Notes under the pieces: generated by a model | Told to the model about the DNA's origin: nothing | The model's database searches: none | Seen by the model: only the letters and a program-made list of their open reading frames with translations | Translations under genes and position numbers: made by a program | DNA from: Phycisphaerae bacterium | GTDB taxonomy: Bacteria; Planctomycetota; Phycisphaerae; Sedimentisphaerales; Anaerohalosphaeraceae | Length of the DNA: 16,330 bases | Direction: 5' to 3' | Assembly (NCBI GenBank): GCA_021736615.1 | Contig: JAIPFN010000120.1 | Coordinates: 1 to 16,330, forward strand | In this document: piece after piece, positions 8,535 to 15,614 of the stretch | How the letters are laid out: each line of letters opens with the position of its first letter | Position numbering within the stretch: position 1 is the first letter of the stretch

Positions 8535-11336
8535 CTATTTTACATCAACCCTTACAACGGACGGTTCGGAACGCTTGTTCTTACCGACCAGTACCAACGA
8601 ATAGTAATTAGCCCCGGCCGGCGGTATTTTGTCGATTACTTTCGATAGTTCGGTTTTCGCAACCAGCGTTGTTTCACCGCCCCGATTGAAGTTTCCGCTT
8701 TTGCAGCGTAATATTTCATAAGTCAAGCCAATGATCTCTGCCGAACGCTCCCATTGGAGAGTCACTTCGCCGGCGTCGTTTAAGCAGGCATTTAATTCAG
8801 GGGCCTTATCCGGCACGTCCGGCGCAACCATCATACGGCATTTTCCTGCAATAGCTTCCGCACCGGGCATATCAACACGCGGTTTTTGCAGTGCTGTCAT
8901 CCGCCCCTTGACAATGATGCTTAGCATTTCCTGCCAGAGCGGATCGTCGGTCGAAGCAAATGTCGTTTGAGGTTTGCCGCCGTCTTGTATCCTGGGCCTT
9001 GGCTGAGCTGCGTATGCCGACAGCGGTCTTACCGCATGCTGGTATCCACCGTCTCGCAGGAGCTTTATACGGTTGCGTCTGGCGTCGATCTTGTGATCGC
9101 GGCAGATAGCCAGCCCAAGGCCATTTTTGCTTTTCGCAAGAGGTGCTCGAAGAATCCTGCTAAACTCAGGCTTTTGCAGATTTATCCAGTCACCTGCAAA
9201 ATGCTTATCGTGACAACTGTAACATTTTGCCTTGTTCATAACACCAGTCAATTCTTTTTGCGTCTGATCCCACGCCCTCAGTCGCGGTCCGGAACTGGTA
9301 TAATCCCATGTACCGAAATACAAGCCATTGGAGTCGATCCACGCCATGACCATATCTCGTTCTGTTTCGGTAAGGTTTTTGATCCTGCCTTTATGCCCGC
9401 TTGCAATGACTTTGGCCAGAGGGGCAACCGCCGAACCATAACTTTTCGGCGGAAACAACGGAACCGAATAATGCGCCGTCCCATTCATGCAGTCTATACC
9501 GGCGGTGTAATACGGTATAAGTTGCGTATGCCGCCTGTCGACAAGATTTTCGTAACTGTTATTAAAGAACGTCGTCCATCCGCCCGTAAGATCGAGCCTG
9601 CCATTAAACCCTTTTTCACCGCCGTGACATTTTACGCAGTGCTTATCCCAGATCGGCTGAACCAATGTCGAATAATCCATATACCCCGAACCCCATGATT
9701 CCGGTTTGGGCTTGGCCGGACCATTTTTAAGGGCCATAGTATTCGGGATCGGCTTTAGCGATGTCGGAGCGTTTGTTTTTTTTTCGTGACATCCGATACA
9801 GGAACGTGTCGTCCCCGGCGAAGCCTGGATAAATGTTCGCATACTTTGGAGCAAACGTTTATCTTTGTCGAGCACCTGGAAGAAGATCGCACGCCCCGCT
9901 GGAGCCTTGAAATAGATTGAACCATCTTCGTGGATCGGAACCATACCGTGATAAATTTTCGCGCTGAATGCAAGCGCCGCACTGATAGAGAATGTCTGGT
10001 TGAAGATACTACTGCCCGGAGAGGCGCTCACGCGTGAGGATTCTTCTATAACTCTAAGCCACTTTGCCTCGCCAGGTTCAACGCCTTTTAGCCCGTCGTA
10101 AACGTTCTGAACGTAAAACTTTCCCGTAGTTTTGGTACGGTCAACAAACTGCGGCATTGTTCGCGCAGAACGAGGTTTAACCAGCAAAGGGGCATGCAGA
10201 CTGATATCAGGATCCGACAAAAGCGTTACTTTCTCGCCCTTTCGGTTCATCATCATAATAGAGTTGCGATTGGCACCGTTTTCGCGTCCGCTGTAGATCA
10301 TCATGTCCTTGCTGACAGGGTAAGGTTCGCATGAATTGCCCCGGTCGAAAGTAGGGTCTTTTTTGTTCTCAAAATTAAAGATCGCCGCCGGATCGTTCTT
10401 GCCTACGAACGGGTCGATCATAGCTATCGTCCCTCGCGGAGAGGCATTGTGCTTCGACAGCGTCGCCGCGATCAGACCTGTTCCCGGAACCGGACGCGGG
10501 TCTAGAATCGCTTCCGGGAAAACCATGTTGTTTCCGTACATCGCCGTTTCGTTGGAACCGTCCGGGTATACGGTCCAAAGCGATTGCACGGTCAAAGCGG
10601 TCTTGTCGATATATTCCCAGCGACCATAAATTATCCGACCGTCCGGCAGGATCATAGGATCGAACTCGGTCTCTGAGTTAACCGAGATCGGGTGTATGTC
10701 ACTGCCGTCTGCGTTCATAACGTGCAAAACGCTCACCCCTTCGTCGGCACAAGGAACCAGCCCCGCGGGCCGAGTCGAAAGAAAAACGATCCGCCCGTCC
10801 GGCATATATGTAGGCGAAATGTCGTGTATGCCATGTTTACGGCCCTTATACTCGGCAAGGCACGGGGTCGGGTCGGTAAGTTGACGAAGATTCTTACCGT
10901 CAATACCGATCTCGTAGATCATAGTGCTGCCGGTCGGAGTTCCCTTGTAACAGAAAATAATCTTGCTGCAGTCGAATGAAATGTCGGGATGCGTATACAC
11001 CCCGTTACCAAGCGTCCCTTCGGAATTACCGTCGATTACAGTTCGTATCTTCCACTCGTCACGCGGCGCAAAGGGATTTTCCAGAATATATACACCCCCC
11101 GTACCTGCCCCGTTGCCTTTGTCACTGGCCGGCCACTTATAAAAGGTATCATAAATATGAATACCTGTATATGAATACCGCTTGATAAAAAGCAGCGGTG
11201 CGTCAAGCATAGACGTAAAACTTTTCTCCGGGTTTCCGGGTGCTATAGATTTTACTTCAGCGAAATTATAGCCCGAAAAAAGCAACAGCACAGCAATTAA
11301 AACGACTGACTTGCGAAGTAAATTGAGCAGCACCAT
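8535..11336 (-). CDS. Secreted triheme cytochrome c with beta-propeller, HzsA-related family
   Basis: A 933-residue exported protein with a hydrophobic signal at residues 8-26. Residues ~80-390 hold TolB/PD40-like propeller blades (SPTYMPDGRIVFLSTRP, FDPMILPDGRIIYGRW, MNADGSD). This pattern matches the large PVC family related to the alpha subunit of hydrazine synthase. Three c-type heme motifs follow: CIGCH (513-517), CVKCH (567-571) and CYSCH (705-709). A fibronectin type III-like domain closes the protein (~845-933). The role of this family outside anammox bacteria is unknown; heme binding and extracytoplasmic electron transfer are likely. From memory, HzsA has a Tyr four residues after the His of its catalytic heme motif. 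None of the three motifs here does, which argues against hydrazine chemistry. ATG 11336 has AAAGGA upstream. It is the first gene after a terminator and probably heads the unit containing the sulfatase and both rhamnosidases. Confidence 0.85.
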   Translation of the reverse strand: MVLLNLLRKSVVLIAVLLLFSGYNFAEVKSIAPGNPEKSFTSMLDAPLLFIKRYSYTGIHIYDTFYKWPASDKGNGAGTGGVYILENPFAPRDEWKIRTVIDGNSEGTLGNGVYTHPDISFDCSKIIFCYKGTPTGSTMIYEIGIDGKNLRQLTDPTPCLAEYKGRKHGIHDISPTYMPDGRIVFLSTRPAGLVPCADEGVSVLHVMNADGSDIHPISVNSETEFDPMILPDGRIIYGRWEYIDKTALTVQSLWTVYPDGSNETAMYGNNMVFPEAILDPRPVPGTGLIAATLSKHNASPRGTIAMIDPFVGKNDPAAIFNFENKKDPTFDRGNSCEPYPVSKDMMIYSGRENGANRNSIMMMNRKGEKVTLLSDPDISLHAPLLVKPRSARTMPQFVDRTKTTGKFYVQNVYDGLKGVEPGEAKWLRVIEESSRVSASPGSSIFNQTFSISAALAFSAKIYHGMVPIHEDGSIYFKAPAGRAIFFQVLDKDKRLLQSMRTFIQASPGTTRSCIGCHEKKTNAPTSLKPIPNTMALKNGPAKPKPESWGSGYMDYSTLVQPIWDKHCVKCHGGEKGFNGRLDLTGGWTTFFNNSYENLVDRRHTQLIPYYTAGIDCMNGTAHYSVPLFPPKSYGSAVAPLAKVIASGHKGRIKNLTETERDMVMAWIDSNGLYFGTWDYTSSGPRLRAWDQTQKELTGVMNKAKCYSCHDKHFAGDWINLQKPEFSRILRAPLAKSKNGLGLAICRDHKIDARRNRIKLLRDGGYQHAVRPLSAYAAQPRPRIQDGGKPQTTFASTDDPLWQEMLSIIVKGRMTALQKPRVDMPGAEAIAGKCRMMVAPDVPDKAPELNACLNDAGEVTLQWERSAEIIGLTYEILRCKSGNFNRGGETTLVAKTELSKVIDKIPPAGANYYSLVLVGKNKRSEPSVVRVDVK

Positions 11337-11362
11337 AAATTAAAATCCTTTAAGAAACCAAG

Positions 11363-11389
11363 ATAATACTTACAGGTTTTTCATATCAA
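11363..11389 (-). promoter_or_regulatory. Weak candidate promoter for the triheme protein operon
   Basis: On the minus strand, TTGATA (11389-11384) and TATTAT (11368-11363) resemble -35 and -10 boxes, but their 15-base spacing is short. The support is mainly positional: the site lies between the terminator after the oxidoreductase gene and the ATG at 11336. The rest of the 213-base gap shows nothing else recognisable. Confidence 0.3.
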
Positions 11390-11424
11390 TTCAAGGCTAA
11401 ATATTCTTTCCCTGCCAAGCTACT

Positions 11425-11460
11425 AAGAAAAAGAGAAGGCCACATGCAAATGGCCTTCTC
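11425..11460 (-). terminator. Intrinsic terminator after the Gfo/Idh/MocA-DUF1080 gene
   Basis: A perfect 10-bp inverted repeat (GAGAAGGCCA at 11433-11442 against TGGCCTTCTC at 11451-11460) encloses an 8-base loop. On the minus strand the stem is followed directly by TTTTTCTT. It begins 89 bases after the stop codon at 11550. It separates the oxidoreductase/DUF1080 pair from the triheme-sulfatase-rhamnosidase genes, although readthrough is possible. Confidence 0.8.
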
Positions 11461-11549
11461 CTATTTCTCAAACTTTTTCTGAGCAAGGCGAAATCTGCCT
11501 TGGCGGTCGTACCAAAAACCGCACAACAATTTATCTATTGATTATAAAT

Positions 11550-13988
11550 CTACTTGGTTAGCGCCAAAGCGTCCAGGTTCGGACCTTTACCGATCGCAAC
11601 AACCTTAACGTAGTTGCCGCCCTTGACCAGGTCAACCTTTATGTCAACGGTGTTCCACTGAGTAGCCTTTCTGGTTTTAGCAAAAGGAATCGTTCCGGCA
11701 TTTTTACCGTTAATTAAAAGGTCACATGGAGCATTTTTACCCGAAGTGGAATAACGGAACTTCAGATTATACTTACCTGACTTTTCGGCAAGAACATTGT
11801 CGAATTCGACATAGCTGCCCTTACCGCCCATTTCAACATAACCGGTTCCCTGGAAGCCCTTGTCCTTTTTAGAAACTTTACCACCGGACTGTTTGACGTC
11901 TTCAGCTTCGTAAATATCGCCTTTCATCTTGGAAGCAACAGGACCTGATCCGGCGTTTTCGCGATGCGGATATAATACATCGCCGCCAGCGCCCAGATCC
12001 TTGATACGAAGATTACGGAACTGGTAAGTCAGGCCCCTTTCGCCGTGATGCTGAATGCCGATGAAACCGGCGATATCCATTTCATCATGAACATCTGTCG
12101 TGACCACGCCATTAACAGAAATCTTGATATGCGAACCGACGCATTCGATACGGTACTTGTTCCACACGCCCTGCTTGAAGCAATCGCCCGCATTTTTGCG
12201 GAAGGCGGCAACAGAGGCCTCGTCGTTCCTGACAGGCGAAATGAACCATCCGCGACGTCCTTCGTCATACAAACCGCCTGACCACTTACGCGGTTGAGTA
12301 TCGACTTCTGCCTGGTAACCCCATGCTTTGTTTTTCTTTTTCTGACATCTGAACATGAATCCGGAATTGCCCTTATTTTCCGGCATTTTAATTTCGGCTT
12401 CAAATACGAAATTGGCAAATTCCTTCTTAGTCAGCAGGAACCATTTGCCTTTTTGCGAGGTCAGGCTCACAACCCCGTCTTTGCTTTCGACTTCACCGTA
12501 ATCGTACGGATTTTCCCATTTGCTCATGCCGGAGTCAATAAGGTCATCCCACTGAACCTGAGAAGGTTTTTTGATGAGAGAAATCTTGGACTTAACTGGT
12601 TTGAGACTATCGTAAGCATCCCAGTATTCACGAACCTCTGGACCGCGGAGCATAGCATCGGCCTCTGGATGATTAGTGATCTTCATAGCCTTAGCGTCAT
12701 ACTTAAGTGTTCCGCCAAACCTCTGACCAACACAGCCAAGAGCAAGCATCTCAGAAAGCGGAGCACCCACCGAGAACGGTGAATTGGACTTCTCGATACC
12801 CTGGCATGCGTTCAGGAAGTTCTTATAGTGGTTGTAATTTTTGCGGCCGGGATCAGGCAGTTTGCCTTCTTTTTCCATCTTGACGAGTTTGTCGTTAAGG
12901 GCGAAGTGATAATCTGCCCCGTGACTGGTACCGCTGACAACACCATCTTCCAGGTAAAGCAGGGAACCCGGGGCACCCATTTTACCCTCATAACCCGCTG
13001 GACGCGGAGCGTTATTACGCTGGCCGTCATACCAGTTCAGTTCCAGGGCCGGCATGTCGCCGCGTGCTTTGAACTTGAATGTGATCACCGAAGCCTGCGG
13101 ATAGTAAATATCGCTAGGACCCATGACCTTTGTAGTAATCTCATAAGGCTGACCGAGCTTGAGGTAACGATGATACGCATCGAGTATATGAGCACCCCAG
13201 TCACCCATGCAGCCGCAGCCGAACTCATACCAGCAACGCCAGTTACCGCCTGTCATCTTAGGGCTATGCGGACGGAACTGACGCCGTCCAAGCCACTGAT
13301 CCCAGTCGTAACCGGGCTGCGGGATAGTTTCAGGATATTCCGTATTGGTCCACCCATGCCAGCGACGACCCTTATTCATCCACGCGTCAATGCGCTTGAC
13401 ATTCTTGATCAGACCGGCTTCGACCATCTGGCCGAACTGTATGGTTCCGTGACCGGAATGGCCCTGGTTACCAAGTTGAGTAACAACGCCGCATGTCTTT
13501 TCAAGTTTTTCAATCATCCGGCATTCGTATACATTCTGAGCCATCGGTTTTTCAACATAGACGTGCTTGCCAAGCAGCATCGAGTGCATAATCATCGGGA
13601 AATGAGAGTGGTCAGGCGTAGAAATGACAACCGCGTCGATCTTGTCATGCATTTCCTCCAACATCTGGCGATAGTCCCGGTAGCACGGAACATTCTCGTG
13701 ACCATCTCTTTTTGAATCATACGAGGTAAACAAAACGTCGGCAAATGCAACAAACTCCACCTGGGAATCTTTAAAAGAGTTAAAAGAATTCAGGTTCTGC
13801 CCCCCACGGTTAAATACACCGATCTGGGCGACACGGATCTTAGTTCCTTCGGGAACCAGTCGGGGCTTATACAAGGGTGTAATTGTATCGGCGGCAAAAA
13901 GATCCGAACCTGCACCAAACATAATTGCCGGCGGGGTCCACAACATTGTCTTTAAAATATCTCTGCGAGACGGGCTAAATTTCTTCAT
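11550..13988 (-). CDS. Tat-exported Gfo/Idh/MocA oxidoreductase fused to DUF1080 and a CBM-like domain
   Basis: An 812-residue three-domain protein. The N-terminus has a twin-arginine signal (S7-R-R-D-I-L-K13, then a hydrophobic stretch). Residues ~50-450 are a Gfo/Idh/MocA dehydrogenase: Rossmann strand IRVAQIG, E146-K-P148 and GDWGAHILDAYHRY (262-275). In the dinucleotide loop G57-V-F-N-R-G62 the usual second glycine is Phe. Residues ~478-665 are a DUF1080 domain (NSGFMFR, GGLYDEGRRGW, WNKYRIE, VNGV). Residues ~692-812 look like a CBM6/35-type beta-sandwich (YEAED, GTGYVEM, SGKYNLKFRY). Known for these families: Gfo/Idh/MocA enzymes can oxidise a sugar C3 hydroxyl, and DUF1080 enzymes act on 3-keto-glycosides. 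Having both in one chain suggests oxidation and bond cleavage by one exported protein. ATG 13988 has GAGGA upstream and lies 35 bp after the tandem DUF1080 gene. Substrate unknown. Confidence 0.92.
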   Translation of the reverse strand: MKKFSPSRRDILKTMLWTPPAIMFGAGSDLFAADTITPLYKPRLVPEGTKIRVAQIGVFNRGGQNLNSFNSFKDSQVEFVAFADVLFTSYDSKRDGHENVPCYRDYRQMLEEMHDKIDAVVISTPDHSHFPMIMHSMLLGKHVYVEKPMAQNVYECRMIEKLEKTCGVVTQLGNQGHSGHGTIQFGQMVEAGLIKNVKRIDAWMNKGRRWHGWTNTEYPETIPQPGYDWDQWLGRRQFRPHSPKMTGGNWRCWYEFGCGCMGDWGAHILDAYHRYLKLGQPYEITTKVMGPSDIYYPQASVITFKFKARGDMPALELNWYDGQRNNAPRPAGYEGKMGAPGSLLYLEDGVVSGTSHGADYHFALNDKLVKMEKEGKLPDPGRKNYNHYKNFLNACQGIEKSNSPFSVGAPLSEMLALGCVGQRFGGTLKYDAKAMKITNHPEADAMLRGPEVREYWDAYDSLKPVKSKISLIKKPSQVQWDDLIDSGMSKWENPYDYGEVESKDGVVSLTSQKGKWFLLTKKEFANFVFEAEIKMPENKGNSGFMFRCQKKKNKAWGYQAEVDTQPRKWSGGLYDEGRRGWFISPVRNDEASVAAFRKNAGDCFKQGVWNKYRIECVGSHIKISVNGVVTTDVHDEMDIAGFIGIQHHGERGLTYQFRNLRIKDLGAGGDVLYPHRENAGSGPVASKMKGDIYEAEDVKQSGGKVSKKDKGFQGTGYVEMGGKGSYVEFDNVLAEKSGKYNLKFRYSTSGKNAPCDLLINGKNAGTIPFAKTRKATQWNTVDIKVDLVKGGNYVKVVAIGKGPNLDALALTK

Positions 13989-14023
13989 TTTAAAATCCTC
14001 ACTTCAAAAAAGTTTAGGGTTAA

Positions 14024-15385
14024 TTATTTCAATTCTTTAATTTTTATATTCTTAAACGATACCGTATTGCCGTGGTCCTGCAGCAGGATATGTCCCTGGT
14101 CCCACTCGCCGAATCCTTTCCAGTTCTTGTACTTGCTCTCCTGAACCAGTTTGCGGAATTCGGGGGTCTTGCGGTCATACTCAAGCACCTTACGGCCATT
14201 GAACCAGTGTTCGACATGATTGCCTTTTGACAATACCATAGCATGGTTCCACTGTCCGACGGGCCTGGGATACTTAATACAGTTATCAGCTTCGATAAGG
14301 TCATAAAGACACGAGACGGCCCTGCTGCCTGGGTGGTTGCCTTTTTTGGCGTCCGGGTGACGAGCGTCGTCAAGGATCTGAAACTCCAGCCCAATAGAAG
14401 AACCAGGTCCCTTATTAAGTTCCGGATCGACGAAATACTTGATGCCGCTGTTGGCGCCAGGAGTAATTTTATAATCAAGTTCAAGTATAAAGTTGCTATA
14501 CTTGTCCACAGTAACAATATCGCCGCCTGCTGCCGATTCTCTGCCGCCGGTTTCATAAACTGTTATAACGCCGTCTTTAACCGACCAGCCGCCTTTAGGG
14601 AAACCGTCAAGCTTTGCTCCGCGCCAACCGTCGGTCGTCTTTCCGTCGAACAGCAGTTTGTAGCCTCTCTCCCTGGAGAAAAGTTTGTTGTCGTTATCCT
14701 TAACCGGCAGGTCCATCGGTTTCGCGTAAGATGCGGCAGATTCGCTGATAATACGAATGTTACGCCAGCAAACCTCGATTCCTGGTGTACCTTTTTTTCC
14801 GATACTGTGAACCTGCAAGCCAATAAAACCGCTCCGCGTACGCGTGTCATAAAGATTCACGGCGGCAACGCCATTAACCCACGTCTTGATCGAATCACCG
14901 ATAGCCTCGATGCGGTACTTGTTCCACTGGTTCTGCTTGAAGGCTTTTTGAGCGGCCGGATTGTCTTTCAGGTCATACAGCCAACCGCGGCGTCCCTCAT
15001 CGAAAATACCGCCTGAATAGGCGCGAGCCGAAGGGTCGATCTCAACCTGGTAACCGTGAACACGCCCGTCTTCATACTCAGGAAAACTGTTCGAGCGAAT
15101 CTGGATACCGGAATTCAGCTTTGGGTCAACCTTAAATTCCAACTCAAGGATAAAATCAGAATAATATTGTTTTGTAGTCAAAAAACTGTTGGGGGTATTA
15201 GCAACGGTTTTTCCGACAATCGCCCCATCTTCGACTGTATACTTAGCCTTGCCCCCAAGCTGCTTCCATCCTTTAAGCGTCTTTCCATCAAAAAGTTCAA
15301 CCCACGGTTCGGCAGCAAAAACCCCCGAAACACAAATAAGAAGAACTGCCAATAAAGCGAGACGACAAAAACCAACTGCTTTCAT
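14024..15385 (-). CDS. Secreted protein with two DUF1080 (3-keto-glycoside lyase/hydratase type) domains
   Basis: A 453-residue exported protein. Residues 1-24 are a Sec signal (ending GVFA). Two DUF1080 domains follow, at ~26-214 and ~242-451. Each opens with a LFDGKT..GW segment and has a NSGI core (NSGIQIRS at 91-98, NSGIKYFVD at 312-320). The first copy shares GG.(F/Y)DEGRRGW and WNKYRIEAIGDSIKTWVNG with the DUF1080 domain of the next gene. The second copy is of a different subtype (EFQILDDARHPDA, GNHPGSRAVSCLYDL). DUF1080 proteins have a jellyroll fold and members cleave or hydrate 3-keto-glycosides; which step each copy does cannot be told. The pairing with an oxidoreductase 35 bp downstream fits that pathway. 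ATG 15385 is chosen over the in-frame TTG at 15403. Confidence 0.92.
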   Translation of the reverse strand: MKAVGFCRLALLAVLLICVSGVFAAEPWVELFDGKTLKGWKQLGGKAKYTVEDGAIVGKTVANTPNSFLTTKQYYSDFILELEFKVDPKLNSGIQIRSNSFPEYEDGRVHGYQVEIDPSARAYSGGIFDEGRRGWLYDLKDNPAAQKAFKQNQWNKYRIEAIGDSIKTWVNGVAAVNLYDTRTRSGFIGLQVHSIGKKGTPGIEVCWRNIRIISESAASYAKPMDLPVKDNDNKLFSRERGYKLLFDGKTTDGWRGAKLDGFPKGGWSVKDGVITVYETGGRESAAGGDIVTVDKYSNFILELDYKITPGANSGIKYFVDPELNKGPGSSIGLEFQILDDARHPDAKKGNHPGSRAVSCLYDLIEADNCIKYPRPVGQWNHAMVLSKGNHVEHWFNGRKVLEYDRKTPEFRKLVQESKYKNWKGFGEWDQGHILLQDHGNTVSFKNIKIKELK

Positions 15386-15391
15386 TACAAA

Positions 15392-15398
15392 TCCCTTT
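15392..15398 (-). promoter_or_regulatory. Ribosome binding site fixing the tandem DUF1080 start
   Basis: AAAGGGA lies six bases before ATG 15385. The in-frame TTG at 15403 would start within a few bases of this site and has no site of its own, so the ATG is the start. Confidence 0.6.
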
Positions 15399-15469
15399 CC
15401 CAAAAATTAGCGTAGAAAAACTTCTAAATATTCCGTACCCGATACATCTCAACCAGGCGTCTTTTCAAT

Positions 15470-15498
15470 ATAATATCAAAACTATCCTAATGAGTCAA
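15470..15498 (-). promoter_or_regulatory. Sigma70-like promoter for the DUF1080-oxidoreductase unit
   Basis: On the minus strand TTGACT (15498-15493) is followed after exactly 17 bases by TATTAT (15475-15470). Each box matches the consensus at five of six positions. The expected transcript start is near 15463, giving a leader of about 78 bases before ATG 15385. The site lies in the 229-base gap after the alpha/beta hydrolase. I found no convincing terminator, operator or riboswitch in the rest of that gap. Confidence 0.55.
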
Positions 15499-15614
15499 CA
15501 AAAGAAACAGGCACTTATGAACTAAAGACTGTCGCCGGGGACAAATTATTGCATACAAATGCTTCAAAAATTGACCTGAACCGATTTTTTATCACAAACC
15601 GGACTATATTAACT

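Noticed and set aside
8535..11336. Evidence for an anammox hydrazine synthase
   Set aside because: The match is to the wide HzsA-related family. There is no beta/gamma subunit gene nearby, an extra heme is present and the expected tyrosine is absent.
12828..13715. Plus-strand open frame of 295 codons
   Set aside because: Antisense shadow of the Gfo/Idh/MocA domain. The minus frame has clear family motifs; this one has none.
14243..15016. Plus-strand open frame of 257 codons
   Set aside because: Antisense shadow of the tandem DUF1080 gene, with no ribosome site or domain signature.
15540..15614. Possible terminator after the alpha/beta hydrolase
   Set aside because: Only very short complementary pieces (such as GCAT-TTGT-ATGC) were found, with no strong stem followed by a T-tract.
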